Source of the DNA: Psittacicella melopsittaci
Lineage (GTDB): Bacteria; Pseudomonadota; Gammaproteobacteria; Enterobacterales; Psittacicellaceae
Assembly: GCF_003585925.1 (NCBI RefSeq)
Contig: NZ_NRJH01000032.1
Coordinates: 1 to 43,362 of the forward strand
Reading direction: 5' to 3'
DNA: 43,362 bases
Part shown: in pieces, positions 17,660-26,373 of the stretch
How the letters are laid out: every line of letters starts with the position of its first letter
How positions within the stretch are numbered: position 1 is the stretch's first letter
Notes under the pieces: model-generated
The model's input: the letters and a program-made list of their open reading frames with translations, nothing else
What the model was told of the DNA's origin: nothing
Database searches by the model: none
Program-made: the position numbers and the translations under genes

Positions 17660-18823
17660 TTAACGTTTTGCAAGATAATTTAAAGGATCAACTGGATTAC
17701 CATTTACACGTACTTGGTAAAAGAGCATGGTTCCATTATTGCCACAAGTATTACCCATTAAAGCAATTACATCACCCTTTTTAACTGTTTGATTTGCTTT
17801 AACACGTAAGCTTGAGTTACATGCATAAACTGTTAACATACTGTTGTTATGGTTAATGATCACGGTATTGCCGTATTTATTATAAACACCCGCAAAAATC
17901 ACGTGTCCATCTTGCGAAGCAAAAATTCTGTCGCCGATAGTACCCGCAATATGGATTGAGTGATCACTACCATCTCTATTTGAATAGGTTTGAATTACAC
18001 GTCCATTAGCAGGCCAAAGTAAAGCATTTGCCCCTGTCGCACGTCCTTGTGCTGCTACTGTAGGCTTACTATCTGCAGCCGAAGCTGTGCTTGTAGTAGT
18101 TGTTTGTGTCGGAGCAGTTGTAGTTTGCGTTGGTGTAGTTGCAGTTTGTGTCGGAGCAGGTGTTGGTGCAGTTGCTGTTGGCGTAGTTGTCGGCGCAGTT
18201 GCAGCTTGCGTTGGTGCAGTTGTCGTTGCAGTCGGAGCTGTTACTGTTGCTGTCGCTGTCGGAGCAGGAGTTGTTGTTCCTGCTGCAACTGGAGCTTGGC
18301 TTGAAGTTGCACAAGCATTTGGATTTAACACCACTACCGTACCTGGACTTAATACATCATTTACATTCATACGGTTAATACGAGCAACCTCTTCTGCCGA
18401 AGTTCCTGATAAGTAACCTAAGAGGTAAAAGGTATCACCTTGTTGCACAACATAGTTTTTCGCTTTATAAGAACCTTTTGTAATACGACTATAAATAGGT
18501 TTATTATCAGTTCCACGTGGAATTACAAATGGTTGTGTTGCTTCACATTGTTGCACCTGTTGCGTAACAGGAGCATTGTACGTAGTATCTGAGCTATTAT
18601 CTTCCGCAGGTCTTACGGTAAAGCTTGGATTAATACTTGAAGTATCTGTCTGCTGTTGTTGAGGAACAGAGTTTTGGTTCGTAGTAGTATTATTCGAAGA
18701 ACCAGCATAAGTACCACTGTTAGTGATATTGTAAATAGGAGCACTGCTCTGTGGAGCAGAACATGCGGCTAAAATACCAGCCACTAGTGCGGTTAAAGAA
18801 AGTTTAAAAACCTTAGGGTTCAT
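17660..18823 (-). CDS. nlpD: NlpD-like lipoprotein, LysM and degenerate LytM (M23) domains
   Basis: This is an outer-membrane lipoprotein expected to activate a cell-wall amidase (AmiC-type) at the septum. The signal peptide ends in lipobox L18-A-A-C21 with Ser at +2. A LysM domain follows near 118-167 (YVVQQGDTFYLLGYLSGTS), then a Thr/Ala/Pro-rich linker of repeated TAPTQT-type units (about 170-255). The M23/LytM fold is near 265-387. Catalysis looks lost: the usual HxH of the last strand reads LFYQVR, as expected for NlpD/EnvC-type activators, which regulate but do not cut. AGAGGAA upstream supports the start. It is the last gene of the mreC operon; truD, surE, pcm and rpoS, its usual neighbours, are absent. 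Confidence 0.9.
   Translation of the reverse strand: MNPKVFKLSLTALVAGILAACSAPQSSAPIYNITNSGTYAGSSNNTTTNQNSVPQQQQTDTSSINPSFTVRPAEDNSSDTTYNAPVTQQVQQCEATQPFVIPRGTDNKPIYSRITKGSYKAKNYVVQQGDTFYLLGYLSGTSAEEVARINRMNVNDVLSPGTVVVLNPNACATSSQAPVAAGTTTPAPTATATVTAPTATTTAPTQAATAPTTTPTATAPTPAPTQTATTPTQTTTAPTQTTTTSTASAADSKPTVAAQGRATGANALLWPANGRVIQTYSNRDGSDHSIHIAGTIGDRIFASQDGHVIFAGVYNKYGNTVIINHNNSMLTVYACNSSLRVKANQTVKKGDVIALMGNTCGNNGTMLFYQVRVNGNPVDPLNYLAKR
18087..18300 (-). repeat. degenerate repeats encoding the Thr/Ala/Pro linker of NlpD
   Basis: The region is built of imperfect short repeats (GTTGCAGTTTGTGTCGGAGC-like on the plus strand) that encode alternating Thr, Ala, Pro and Gln. It is low complexity, open in several frames, and a likely site of length variation. 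The linker probably spans the periplasm between the outer-membrane anchor and the LytM domain. Confidence 0.7.
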
Positions 18824-18839
18824 TGTCTATTCCTCTAAA

Positions 18840-19454
18840 TTATTTATATAAATAGTAAATAACTAAACCTAAAATAGCAACAATTAGTATAATCCAACTT
18901 GACTTAGTAATTATACTTTCAATTTGTTTGCGATATTTTTGTCCAAAGTAAGCAAAAAGATAAGAAACAATTAAAAATCTTACCCAACGCGAAATAAAAC
19001 TAAAGAAAAAGAAAATCGCAAAGTTATATTCAAAGAAACCAAATGCGATAGAGAAAACTTTAAATGGAAGCGGAGTAAAACCAACTAAGACTACAGATAA
19101 AATCCCATGTTGATTTAAAAAGGCTTCTATTTGTTGAAATGTAGGGTTCTCATTTATGTTTTCTGCCGTTGTACTTGAGCCTGAAATTAAAGAAAACACC
19201 TGTGCCGCTATATCGTGGAAAAAGTACCCTAGAGTATAGCCCACACAACCACCAAGTAAAGAGTAAAAGGCAGCGTAAAAGGCTAACCTAAAAGCTTGGT
19301 GAGGTTTTTGCATGGCAATAGGACCAAGTAAAACATCAATTGGCACGGGTAAAATAATTGCTTCAAGAAAGCTATATACACAAAGAAAAAGATTTGCCTT
19401 TTTATGTCCAGCATAATAGGTTACGCGGTCATAAAACCTTTGCATTAATTTCAT
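18840..19454 (-). CDS. YqaA/DedA-type (VTT domain) membrane protein
   Basis: This is a polytopic inner-membrane protein of 204 residues related to the SNARE-associated/VTT family. Members of the wider DedA group take part in lipid carrier flipping and membrane homeostasis. Family-like features are YSFLEAIILPVPIDVLLGPI near 27-46, the glycine-rich segment LLGGCVGYTLGY, GFTPLPFKVFSIAFGFF near 125-140, and an Arg-rich SRWVRF motif before the last helices. It starts 2 bases after ispF and ends 16 bases before nlpD. The specific substrate or role is not determined. An ATG three codons in is an equally possible start. Confidence 0.82.
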   Translation of the reverse strand: MKLMQRFYDRVTYYAGHKKANLFLCVYSFLEAIILPVPIDVLLGPIAMQKPHQAFRLAFYAAFYSLLGGCVGYTLGYFFHDIAAQVFSLISGSSTTAENINENPTFQQIEAFLNQHGILSVVLVGFTPLPFKVFSIAFGFFEYNFAIFFFFSFISRWVRFLIVSYLFAYFGQKYRKQIESIITKSSWIILIVAILGLVIYYLYK

Positions 19455-19456
19455 AT

Positions 19457-19945
19457 CTATTCTTGATCCTTTTTAATTAAAACAACGGCTTCTACAGCAA
19501 TTCCTTCTTTTCTTCCTGTAAATCCTAGCTTTTCACTAGTAGTTGCTTTTACTGAAACATTGCTTACTTGCGTATTTAAGCAGGCAGCAATACTTTCTCG
19601 CATTTGCACAATATAATTAGCAAATTTAGGAGCTTGAGCAATAATTGTCGCATCCAAATTTACTAAGCTATAACCATGCTCTTGAATTAATTGGTAAGTT
19701 TTTCTTAGCAAAATCTTACTATCGATTTTATAAAATTCCTGTGCCGTATCAGGAAAGTGCTTGCCTATATCACCTAAAGCTAAAGCACCTAATAACGCGT
19801 CACAAATGGCATGTAAAAGTACATCACCATCACTATGCGCTAAAAAATCATGATCATAAGGGATAGAAACACCCCCCATTTTTATAGGACCAGTTGACTC
19901 TTGATCAAATGCATGAACATCAAATCCATGTCCAATTCTTAGCAT
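19457..19945 (-). CDS. ispF: 2-C-methyl-D-erythritol 2,4-cyclodiphosphate synthase
   Basis: IspF catalyses the fifth step of the MEP isoprenoid pathway, cyclising CDP-ME 2-phosphate with loss of CMP. It has 162 residues (E. coli 159). Metal ligands are visible as D9 and H11 in GHGFDVHAF and H45 in SDGDVLLHA. The conserved [14 protein letters not shown] and C-terminal [13 protein letters not shown] are present. AGGAAAATAAGT overlapping the ispD stop supplies the ribosome-binding site, so it is coupled to ispD. Confidence 0.97.
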   Translation of the reverse strand: MLRIGHGFDVHAFDQESTGPIKMGGVSIPYDHDFLAHSDGDVLLHAICDALLGALALGDIGKHFPDTAQEFYKIDSKILLRKTYQLIQEHGYSLVNLDATIIAQAPKFANYIVQMRESIAACLNTQVSNVSVKATTSEKLGFTGRKEGIAVEAVVLIKKDQE

Positions 19946-19947
19946 AC

Positions 19948-20910
19948 TTATTTTCCTAAATTAAGATAAAATTGAGCTAAATCTAAATCTTCGGGAACTG
20001 TGACTTTTAGGTTATGTCTTCCTAAAAGAACAACTTTAACTAAGTCATTAAAGTAAACAACCACCGAACAATCATCGGTTAAAGAAGCAAAAATTTGTTG
20101 TTTAGACTGCTTATTTAAAGCTTTATTATACCTTAACTTTAATTCGGCTAATTTACTATTTTCAAGTTTTTCTAAACTTGGAAATACTTGTAAATATTTA
20201 GTATATTCTGCATGATATTTATCCTGCTTAATATCTTGCTCGGCATATAAAAAGAGCTTAGTTACTAAATAGTACAAGTAGAGCAAATTAAACGTTTGCG
20301 GGGTCTGAGCCAAGACTAACTTGTCGCGATCTAAGTTGTCTTGGGCATAGCTCCCAGAAATTTGCTTTACCGAATCCACTACACTAGCAGCAGGAAGAAT
20401 TCCTCCTTGCACAGGTTCACCTTGTTCACTTTTAGCAAGAATTTGTTCAAGCGAATCTAATTGCTCTATATGCTTTACAATTAGATCTATATCCTCGCTT
20501 CTAATACAAGGTCTAGCTGCATCATGGATTAATACATAAGTCTGTTCAGGTTGCCAGCTCTTTTGTAAGCACAATTCCATGGCATTAGCAAGCAAAGAAT
20601 ATACCGTATGAATTCTTTGCCCATAGCCTAAACAGGCATATAAGTTATTTGCCTGTAAAGCTTGGAGATGATCATTTGTCTGAGAACTAAAATTTGCAAA
20701 CTCAGGCAAGGCATTACAGTAAGTGTCATTTTCATTAAGAGCAACAAGAGTAGCATCTATACATTGGTGTTGGCTAAATTTCTTTATTGCTATTTCTAAA
20801 ATTGACTGCTTTTTCCCTTGATAGTCTAGACTTAAGTATTGCTTAGGTACTTGAGCTTGCATCCTTGAGCCCACGCCCGCAGCACATAAAAGAGCAATAT
20901 GTTTTGCCAT
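19948..20910 (-). CDS. ispD: 2-C-methyl-D-erythritol 4-phosphate cytidylyltransferase, enlarged
   Basis: IspD attaches CMP to MEP in the isoprenoid pathway. The CTP-binding N terminus is clear ([20 protein letters not shown]), as are [10 protein letters not shown] in the middle, AASVVDSVK and LAQTPQTF further on, and [10 protein letters not shown] near the end. It has 320 residues, while E. coli IspD has 236. Extra segments lie near 70-95, 150-170 and 220-265. Catalytic motifs are preserved, so the enzyme should be active. The ribosome-binding site AGGAACG overlaps the ftsB stop codon. Confidence 0.94.
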   Translation of the reverse strand: MAKHIALLCAAGVGSRMQAQVPKQYLSLDYQGKKQSILEIAIKKFSQHQCIDATLVALNENDTYCNALPEFANFSSQTNDHLQALQANNLYACLGYGQRIHTVYSLLANAMELCLQKSWQPEQTYVLIHDAARPCIRSEDIDLIVKHIEQLDSLEQILAKSEQGEPVQGGILPAASVVDSVKQISGSYAQDNLDRDKLVLAQTPQTFNLLYLYYLVTKLFLYAEQDIKQDKYHAEYTKYLQVFPSLEKLENSKLAELKLRYNKALNKQSKQQIFASLTDDCSVVVYFNDLVKVVLLGRHNLKVTVPEDLDLAQFYLNLGK

Positions 20911-20919
20911 TTATCGTTC

Positions 20920-21297
20920 CTAATTACGTCTATTAAAGTTTGGATTTAGAACTGGTGCATTTGGTGCAGGAACATATTTGTCAGCATTTTCTTTAGAGTA
21001 GTAAGTCGGAATAATCCGATTGTCAATAATTCTAAAGAATACTTCATCACTCTTTATATAATTCATTTGTCGACGCACAAAAGATTCATAGGTAAAGAGA
21101 TTACCAGTTTTTAAAGCTTCAACTCTTTGTTGCAAATAAGCATTTTCTTGTTGGAGCTTAGTATTTACTAGCAATTGCTCTTCTACTTTTGCTTTCATAT
21201 CATTTAAATAGATATAGCCATTTCTCCCAGCAATAATGCCGTAAACTAGATAGCATATAACGCAAACTAGTAGTAAATTAAAAACTCTAAGCCCCAT
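20920..21297 (-). CDS. ftsB: cell division protein FtsB
   Basis: FtsB is a bitopic inner-membrane protein of the divisome that forms the FtsQ-FtsB-FtsL complex. One N-terminal membrane segment (about 4-22) is followed by GRNGYIYL and a coiled coil (about 32-62). The periplasmic end has YESFVRRQMNYIKSDEVFFRII, matching the FtsB pattern EERARNEL...GETFYRL. It has 125 residues (E. coli 103). It is directly upstream of ispD, the conserved ftsB-ispD-ispF order. AGGATG precedes the ATG. Confidence 0.9.
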   Translation of the reverse strand: MGLRVFNLLLVCVICYLVYGIIAGRNGYIYLNDMKAKVEEQLLVNTKLQQENAYLQQRVEALKTGNLFTYESFVRRQMNYIKSDEVFFRIIDNRIIPTYYSKENADKYVPAPNAPVLNPNFNRRN

Positions 21298-21307
21298 ATG
21301 TTACATC

Positions 21308-22585
21308 CTAAAGTAATTTAAATGCTTGCTCGGCAAGATCTAAAACATAGTCTAAGTCTTCTTTAGTATGAGCTAAAGACATAAAACTAGCTTCAAATGG
21401 TGAAGGAGCAAGGTATACTCCATGCTCGAGCATAAATTGGTGGAATTTTTTAAACTGACTAATATTAGCTTGTGACGCTGAAGCTAAGTCGGTTACTGGA
21501 CCTTGACTAAAGAAGAAACCAAACATAGCCCCTACTTGGGTAACAAAAAATGGAATATTATATTTTTGTGCCCTTTCTTTTAGACCTTGCACTAAATATT
21601 TAGTGCTTTCTTCTAATTTAGCATAATTTTCTTCTTCATTTAATAATTTTAAAGTAGTTAAGCCAGCGGTCATAGATAAAGGGTTGCCCGATAAAGTACC
21701 AGCTTGGTAAACTGGACCTAATGGAGCTATTTGTGCCATAATTTCTTTTTTACCCCCAAAAGCACCAACAGGCATGCCCCCACCAATTATTTTGCCAAGA
21801 GTAATTAAGTCAGCATCAACTTGATAAACTTTTTGACTTCCTTGGAAAGCTACTCTAAAGCCAGTCATAACTTCATCAAAAATTAAAACTGCGCGGTATT
21901 GATCACATAATTTTCTTAGCCCTTCAAGAAAACCAGGTACTGGAGGAACACAGTTCATATTTCCTGCCACAGGTTCAACTATAACACAAGCTATTTGCTC
22001 TGGATTAGCTACAAATAGAGCTTCAACCGAAGCTAAATCATTATAGTTTGCCACTAAAGTATCTTGAGCTGCTCCTTTAGTTACCCCTGCCGAACTAGGA
22101 GTTCCTTGCGTTAAAGCCCCAGAGCCTGCATTTACAAGTAATGAGTCGCTATGACCATGATAGCAACCTGCAAACTTAATTAATTTATCACGCTGAGTAT
22201 AACCGCGAGCTAAACGAATTGCACTCATAGTTGCTTCGGTTCCAGAAGAAACCATGCGTACCATTTCTAAGTTAGGAATATTTTGGCAAAGGTAATCCGC
22301 CATTTGCTCTTCAATAGCCGTTGGAGCTCCAAAGCTCAAGCCACGGTCAACTGCTTGTTTTACCGCTTGAGCCACTTCTGGATGATTATGCCCTAAAATT
22401 GCAGGACCCCATGAGCCAACAAAATCTATATAACGCTTACCATCTACGTCATAGAGATAGGCCTTATCTGCATGATCAATAAATACAGGATCACCATCCA
22501 CACTTAAAAATGCTCTTACTGGGCTATTTACCCCACCTGGAATATGTTTTTTACTTTCTGCAAAAAGTTCTGTTGACTTATTCAT
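21308..22585 (-). CDS. hemL: glutamate-1-semialdehyde 2,1-aminomutase
   Basis: HemL converts glutamate-1-semialdehyde to 5-aminolevulinate in the C5 haem pathway. It is a PLP-dependent class III aminotransferase fold of 425 residues (E. coli 426). It shows [11 protein letters not shown] at the N terminus, [40 protein letters not shown], and [17 protein letters not shown] containing the PLP-binding Lys (about 264). It lies between mreD and ftsB, 2 and 10 bases away, an unusual location among cell-shape and division genes. Confidence 0.97.
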   Translation of the reverse strand: MNKSTELFAESKKHIPGGVNSPVRAFLSVDGDPVFIDHADKAYLYDVDGKRYIDFVGSWGPAILGHNHPEVAQAVKQAVDRGLSFGAPTAIEEQMADYLCQNIPNLEMVRMVSSGTEATMSAIRLARGYTQRDKLIKFAGCYHGHSDSLLVNAGSGALTQGTPSSAGVTKGAAQDTLVANYNDLASVEALFVANPEQIACVIVEPVAGNMNCVPPVPGFLEGLRKLCDQYRAVLIFDEVMTGFRVAFQGSQKVYQVDADLITLGKIIGGGMPVGAFGGKKEIMAQIAPLGPVYQAGTLSGNPLSMTAGLTTLKLLNEEENYAKLEESTKYLVQGLKERAQKYNIPFFVTQVGAMFGFFFSQGPVTDLASASQANISQFKKFHQFMLEHGVYLAPSPFEASFMSLAHTKEDLDYVLDLAEQAFKLL

Positions 22586-22587
22586 GA

Positions 22588-23094
22588 TTATTTACCAAAG
22601 CTTCTTCCTAAACGTCGCCCTAACCAAGCTTGTCCCATATCAATTAAAACATAGAGCCAAGCCCAAATAATGGTTGAAGTTAAAATAGGTAAGAAAAAGT
22701 TTTTATCAAATTGGATAAAATTATATGAAAATAACTCTAAGATAAAAATAATAATAGAGTAAAGGAAGATTAAAAAGACCGTACTAAGGGTTTGAAAAAC
22801 AAAACCTATATTTTGATATAACTTAACTAGACGCTTATTAAGAAAAGTTACAATTATAAAAGCTATACTATGTTCCCCTAGATGGGATCCGCTAATACTA
22901 TCGGCAAATATCCCTAGCACGAGAGCGGTAATGTATCCCACTTTACTTGGGTCTTTAATTGACCAAATTAACAGTAAAACGAGAATCCAATAAGGTCTTA
23001 AGCTCACATATTCACTTGCCCAAGGAATTGTAGTTACAACAAAACCGAGGAAAAAAGTTAAATAAATAAAAATAATGCGAATAAGATTATTCAT
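22588..23094 (-). CDS. mreD: rod-shape determining protein MreD
   Basis: MreD is an integral membrane protein of the elongasome. It has about 168 residues and five or six hydrophobic segments. [21 protein letters not shown] near 34-54 and [20 protein letters not shown] near 60-80 fit the MreD pattern (RPdw..L.liyW and G...D...g..lG). Two adjacent ATG codons are possible. The second is chosen because GGAGG, encoded within the last codons of mreC, lies 5 bases from it but only 2 from the first. The gene overlaps the end of mreC. Confidence 0.92.
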   Translation of the reverse strand: MNNLIRIIFIYLTFFLGFVVTTIPWASEYVSLRPYWILVLLLIWSIKDPSKVGYITALVLGIFADSISGSHLGEHSIAFIIVTFLNKRLVKLYQNIGFVFQTLSTVFLIFLYSIIIFILELFSYNFIQFDKNFFLPILTSTIIWAWLYVLIDMGQAWLGRRLGRSFGK

Positions 23095-24196
23095 CATTAC
23101 CTCCTCGATTTAAATTTGGTCGTGTTGGATTGATCGTGTAACAGTGTTGTCTACCTAGGTTAGTATCAGCTTGATAATTTGTGTCTACTACTTGCGAAAC
23201 GCCTTTGAGACGCGTTAAATACTGCGCAAAACTTAAACTCTCAGGACTTACGCCACGATATTGATAATATAAAAAGTTCGTAGTACGACTTTTACGATTT
23301 TGCTCTAAACGTTGCAAGAGCGAGTTGTGATTATACTCGCGATTATAAACTAGATTAGGTGACTGTTGCGTTGGCATAATATTACAATAAGGCCATACTG
23401 CCACCATATATCTTAAACTAGTTAAATGGGCTAAAGGTTGAGCATAAGCTCGAATAACATTATTATTGCTATCGGTAACTACACGTGTTACTTGAGCTAC
23501 TGGGTAATTAGATAAAAATCTTTGTGCTAAACCTGAAGTATAAAGTCTATCTCCTACCTTTATCTCTGATTTAGGTTTAATAAACTCTACTTCTAACTCT
23601 TGAGTGTTGCTTCCTTTAAGAAGATACTGCTCTTGGTTAGACAGATTATAAACTGGCACATAGGAATTAACATCGGTAATCATTAATACACGACTTTGAT
23701 TATCAGAAACCGAAATAATTTGCCCTATTAAACCATAGGCATCAAAAATATTTTGCCCGTAAAAAAGCCCGTCTTGTGCCCCTTTATCGATAAAAATAAT
23801 ATTATTTTTTACACCTTGCTCGGTATTAATAAGATTTACAGCCTGCATATAGGCTACATCTACGTCATTGATACCAAGAATAGCCTTGAGGCGTTTATTT
23901 TCTTCTTCGAGAGCTCTAACTCGAGATAACTCAGATTGCAGTGCTGTTACCTGACGTTGTAATTGTTCGTTAGCAGAAGTTAAAGAGCCAACATCTTTAA
24001 AATTCGGGGTAATATGGTTAACTATTTGATTAGTACCATAGTTAAATATAAAAATACGATTTGTAAAATTATCTAAATAAACTCTAAAAGGTTCTATTGT
24101 TTTAAAAACAGATAAACAAAATAGAGCTAACGCTATACACATGCAAATTAACGCACGCCATAAATGTTTAGGTTTATAGAAAATAGCATTATTCAC
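23087..24196 (-). CDS. mreC: rod-shape determining protein MreC
   Basis: MreC is a bitopic periplasmic scaffold of the elongasome that links MreB/MreD to PBP2. It has an N-terminal membrane segment, a coiled coil (LTSANEQLQRQVTALQSELS onward) and the beta-barrel domain with DKGAQDGLFYGQNIFDAYGLIGQI and KVGDRLYTSGL. The reading frame is open to a GTG at 24232, but that start lies inside the metG terminator. I place the start at the GTG at 24196, which has CGGAA about 9 bases upstream and puts the membrane helix near the N terminus. mreB is not in the window, so mreB and mreCD are probably separated. Confidence 0.9.
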   Translation of the reverse strand: MNNAIFYKPKHLWRALICMCIALALFCLSVFKTIEPFRVYLDNFTNRIFIFNYGTNQIVNHITPNFKDVGSLTSANEQLQRQVTALQSELSRVRALEEENKRLKAILGINDVDVAYMQAVNLINTEQGVKNNIIFIDKGAQDGLFYGQNIFDAYGLIGQIISVSDNQSRVLMITDVNSYVPVYNLSNQEQYLLKGSNTQELEVEFIKPKSEIKVGDRLYTSGLAQRFLSNYPVAQVTRVVTDSNNNVIRAYAQPLAHLTSLRYMVAVWPYCNIMPTQQSPNLVYNREYNHNSLLQRLEQNRKSRTTNFLYYQYRGVSPESLSFAQYLTRLKGVSQVVDTNYQADTNLGRQHCYTINPTRPNLNRGGNDE

Positions 24197-24228
24197 TATG
24201 AGATATTCCGTTAATGATAAATAATAAA

Positions 24229-24250
24229 CCACTAATAGGCTTATTAGTGG
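24229..24250 (-). terminator. terminator of the rph-glyQS-metG operon
   Basis: On the minus strand CCACTAATA, loop AGCC, TATTAGTGG forms a perfect 9-bp stem followed by TTTATTATTTA. It lies 22 bases after the metG stop, immediately upstream of mreC. Confidence 0.8.
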
Positions 24251-24272
24251 CTTATTATTTGTTAGTTAAAGA

Positions 24273-26324
24273 TTAAGATACTTTACCAGGTGATTTTTTA
24301 TCCTTGGTGGTAATTACACTTAATCCACTGTCTGTTTCAGCAGATAAAATCATCCCTTCAGAAACACCAAATTTCATTTTTCTCGGAGCTAAGTTAGCTA
24401 CAACCACTACATTTGTCCCTACAAGCTCTTCAGGATTAGGGTAATGTTCTTTAATACCCGAGAAAATATTTCTTACATCACCATTACCTAAATCAACTTT
24501 AAAGCGTAAAAGTTTATTTGATTCTTTTACCGCTGAGCACTCAAGAACCACGCCTAAACGTAGATCAACTTTAGAGAAGTCATCAATAGTAATGTATTCA
24601 ACTTCTTCTGGCTCTTGTTGATTTAGATTATGTTTAGCATCAAAATCTTTTTGTAATTTGTCATTTAATGCTTGTTCTTCGGCCGCTTCCTTTTTCGACT
24701 CTTCGATTAAAGTTTCAATCATTGAGTTTTCTAGACGCGTGAAAATTGGCGTAAATTGGTTAATTTGTTTACCAAATGGTAATTTATTTAAGCTTGCCCA
24801 ATTTAAAGTTTCACCTAAGAACTCTTCTGCTTTTTCTACAATACCAGGAATTACTGGTTTTAATAGCGTCATAATCGCTCTAAAGTAGAAAATAGTTTGC
24901 GTACAAACTTGATGTAACTCTTTTACGCGTTCAGGATCTTTAGCAATTACCCATGGAGCACGCTCAGTAAAGTAACGGTTAGCTTCGTCAGCTAAAGCAG
25001 AAATTTCACGAATAGCTTTAGCAAAGTTTAACTCTTTATAAGCTTGACCAATTTCTTCAAACTTAGTTGTAAATGCTTGATAATTTAATGGTTCATCAAG
25101 ATCTACAGCTAAACGATTGTTAAATTGTTTAGATAAGAATGAAGAAGCACGTGAAGCTATATTAACGTATTTGTTTACAATATCAGCGTTTACACGTGAA
25201 ACAAAGTCTTCTAAATTTAAATCCACATCAGAAATAGATAGATTTAATTTAGCTGCATAATAGTAACGTAAAGCATCTGCACTTACATATTTAATCCATG
25301 TTTTTGCTTTGATAAAAGTACCACGTGATTTTGACATTTTCACGCCGTTTACGGTTACATAACCATGAGCAAAAACATTAGAAGGTAAGCGGTAGTTTAC
25401 CCCCATTAACATTGCAGGCCAGAATAAAGAGTGGAAATAGATAATGTCTTTACCTACAAAGTGATACATTTCCATGCTGTCGTTATCAGGACGGATAAAT
25501 TTATCATAATCTAGGCCTTTTTCAAGACAGTACTCTTTAAAGCTAGAAATATAACCAATTGGCGCATCTAGCCATACATAGAAGAATTTATCTTTTTTCC
25601 CTGGAACAGGAATACCAAAATAAGGAGCATCACGCGAGATATCCCATTTTTGTAAACCTTGTTTAAACCAGTCTTGCATTTTGTTTGCTACTTCAGATTG
25701 GATATCACTGTTAGCAAACCATGCTTGTAATTTAGCGTCAAATTTAGGTAAATCAAAGAAAAGGTGAGCTGATTTACGTAATTCTGGACGTGATTTAGTT
25801 AATACCGAATATGGATTAATTAATTCTGTTGGCGAATAAATAGATGAACAAACTTCACAGTTATCACCATATTGATCAGGAGCATGACAGTTTGGACACT
25901 CTCCTTTAATATATCTATCTGGTAAGAACATTTGTTCAACAGTATCGTAGAACTGTTCAATTTCTTCTTCTACTATATAGCCATTGTTATCTAATAAGTT
26001 GTAAACGTGCTCAACGTTTTCATACTGTACAGGAGATTCGGTAGAACTGAAATTATTAAAACTAATATTATATTGTTTAAATAATTCAATATAGTTAGCA
26101 CGGAAATCCTCAACAAGCTTATTTGGTGTAATACCTAATAAACGAGAACGTAACATAATTGGTGTCCCATGAGCATCAGCTCCGCCAATAAATGCAACAT
26201 CATTGCCCGTTAATCTTAAGTAACGTACCCAAATATCTGCTTGAGTATACTCTAACATATGACCTAAATGCAGGTCATTGTTTGCATAAGGTAAAGCACA
26301 GGTTACGAACGTTATTTTTGACAT
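24273..26324 (-). CDS. metG: methionyl-tRNA synthetase
   Basis: MetG is a class I aminoacyl-tRNA synthetase that charges Met onto elongator and initiator tRNA. It has 683 residues (E. coli 677). The HIGH box is HLGH (19-22). A zinc knuckle CPNC...CEVC is near 143-162, KMSKS is near 333 (KMSKSRGTF), and the anticodon domain follows. The C-terminal Trbp111-like tRNA-binding/dimerisation domain is present ([17 protein letters not shown]... and ARKMKFG-like [15 protein letters not shown]). It is the last gene of the rph-glyQ-glyS-metG unit, so three synthetase genes are grouped. AGGA upstream supports the start. Confidence 0.98.
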   Translation of the reverse strand: MSKITFVTCALPYANNDLHLGHMLEYTQADIWVRYLRLTGNDVAFIGGADAHGTPIMLRSRLLGITPNKLVEDFRANYIELFKQYNISFNNFSSTESPVQYENVEHVYNLLDNNGYIVEEEIEQFYDTVEQMFLPDRYIKGECPNCHAPDQYGDNCEVCSSIYSPTELINPYSVLTKSRPELRKSAHLFFDLPKFDAKLQAWFANSDIQSEVANKMQDWFKQGLQKWDISRDAPYFGIPVPGKKDKFFYVWLDAPIGYISSFKEYCLEKGLDYDKFIRPDNDSMEMYHFVGKDIIYFHSLFWPAMLMGVNYRLPSNVFAHGYVTVNGVKMSKSRGTFIKAKTWIKYVSADALRYYYAAKLNLSISDVDLNLEDFVSRVNADIVNKYVNIASRASSFLSKQFNNRLAVDLDEPLNYQAFTTKFEEIGQAYKELNFAKAIREISALADEANRYFTERAPWVIAKDPERVKELHQVCTQTIFYFRAIMTLLKPVIPGIVEKAEEFLGETLNWASLNKLPFGKQINQFTPIFTRLENSMIETLIEESKKEAAEEQALNDKLQKDFDAKHNLNQQEPEEVEYITIDDFSKVDLRLGVVLECSAVKESNKLLRFKVDLGNGDVRNIFSGIKEHYPNPEELVGTNVVVVANLAPRKMKFGVSEGMILSAETDSGLSVITTKDKKSPGKVS

Positions 26325-26373
26325 GTGAAGAAAATCCTATGTAGCAAATCTTGATAAAGATTTACTTATTTAA

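Noticed and set aside
18047..18416. Several open frames on both strands over the nlpD linker, including Cys-rich and Val-rich ones
   Set aside because: Low-complexity repeat DNA stays open in all frames. The nlpD frame has signal peptide, LysM and LytM domains on either side.
17660..18823. Active M23 peptidase
   Set aside because: The final catalytic strand reads LFYQVR instead of an LHFEVR-type motif, so the zinc-binding His is missing; an activator role is more likely.
24197..24232. Upstream GTG start for mreC
   Set aside because: It would place the N terminus inside the metG terminator stem and add 12 residues before the membrane helix; the GTG at 24196 has a better ribosome-binding site.
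26346..26363. Hairpin AAATCTT/AAGATTT between glyS and metG as a terminator
   Set aside because: It has no T-run and low G+C; the genes are more likely co-transcribed.
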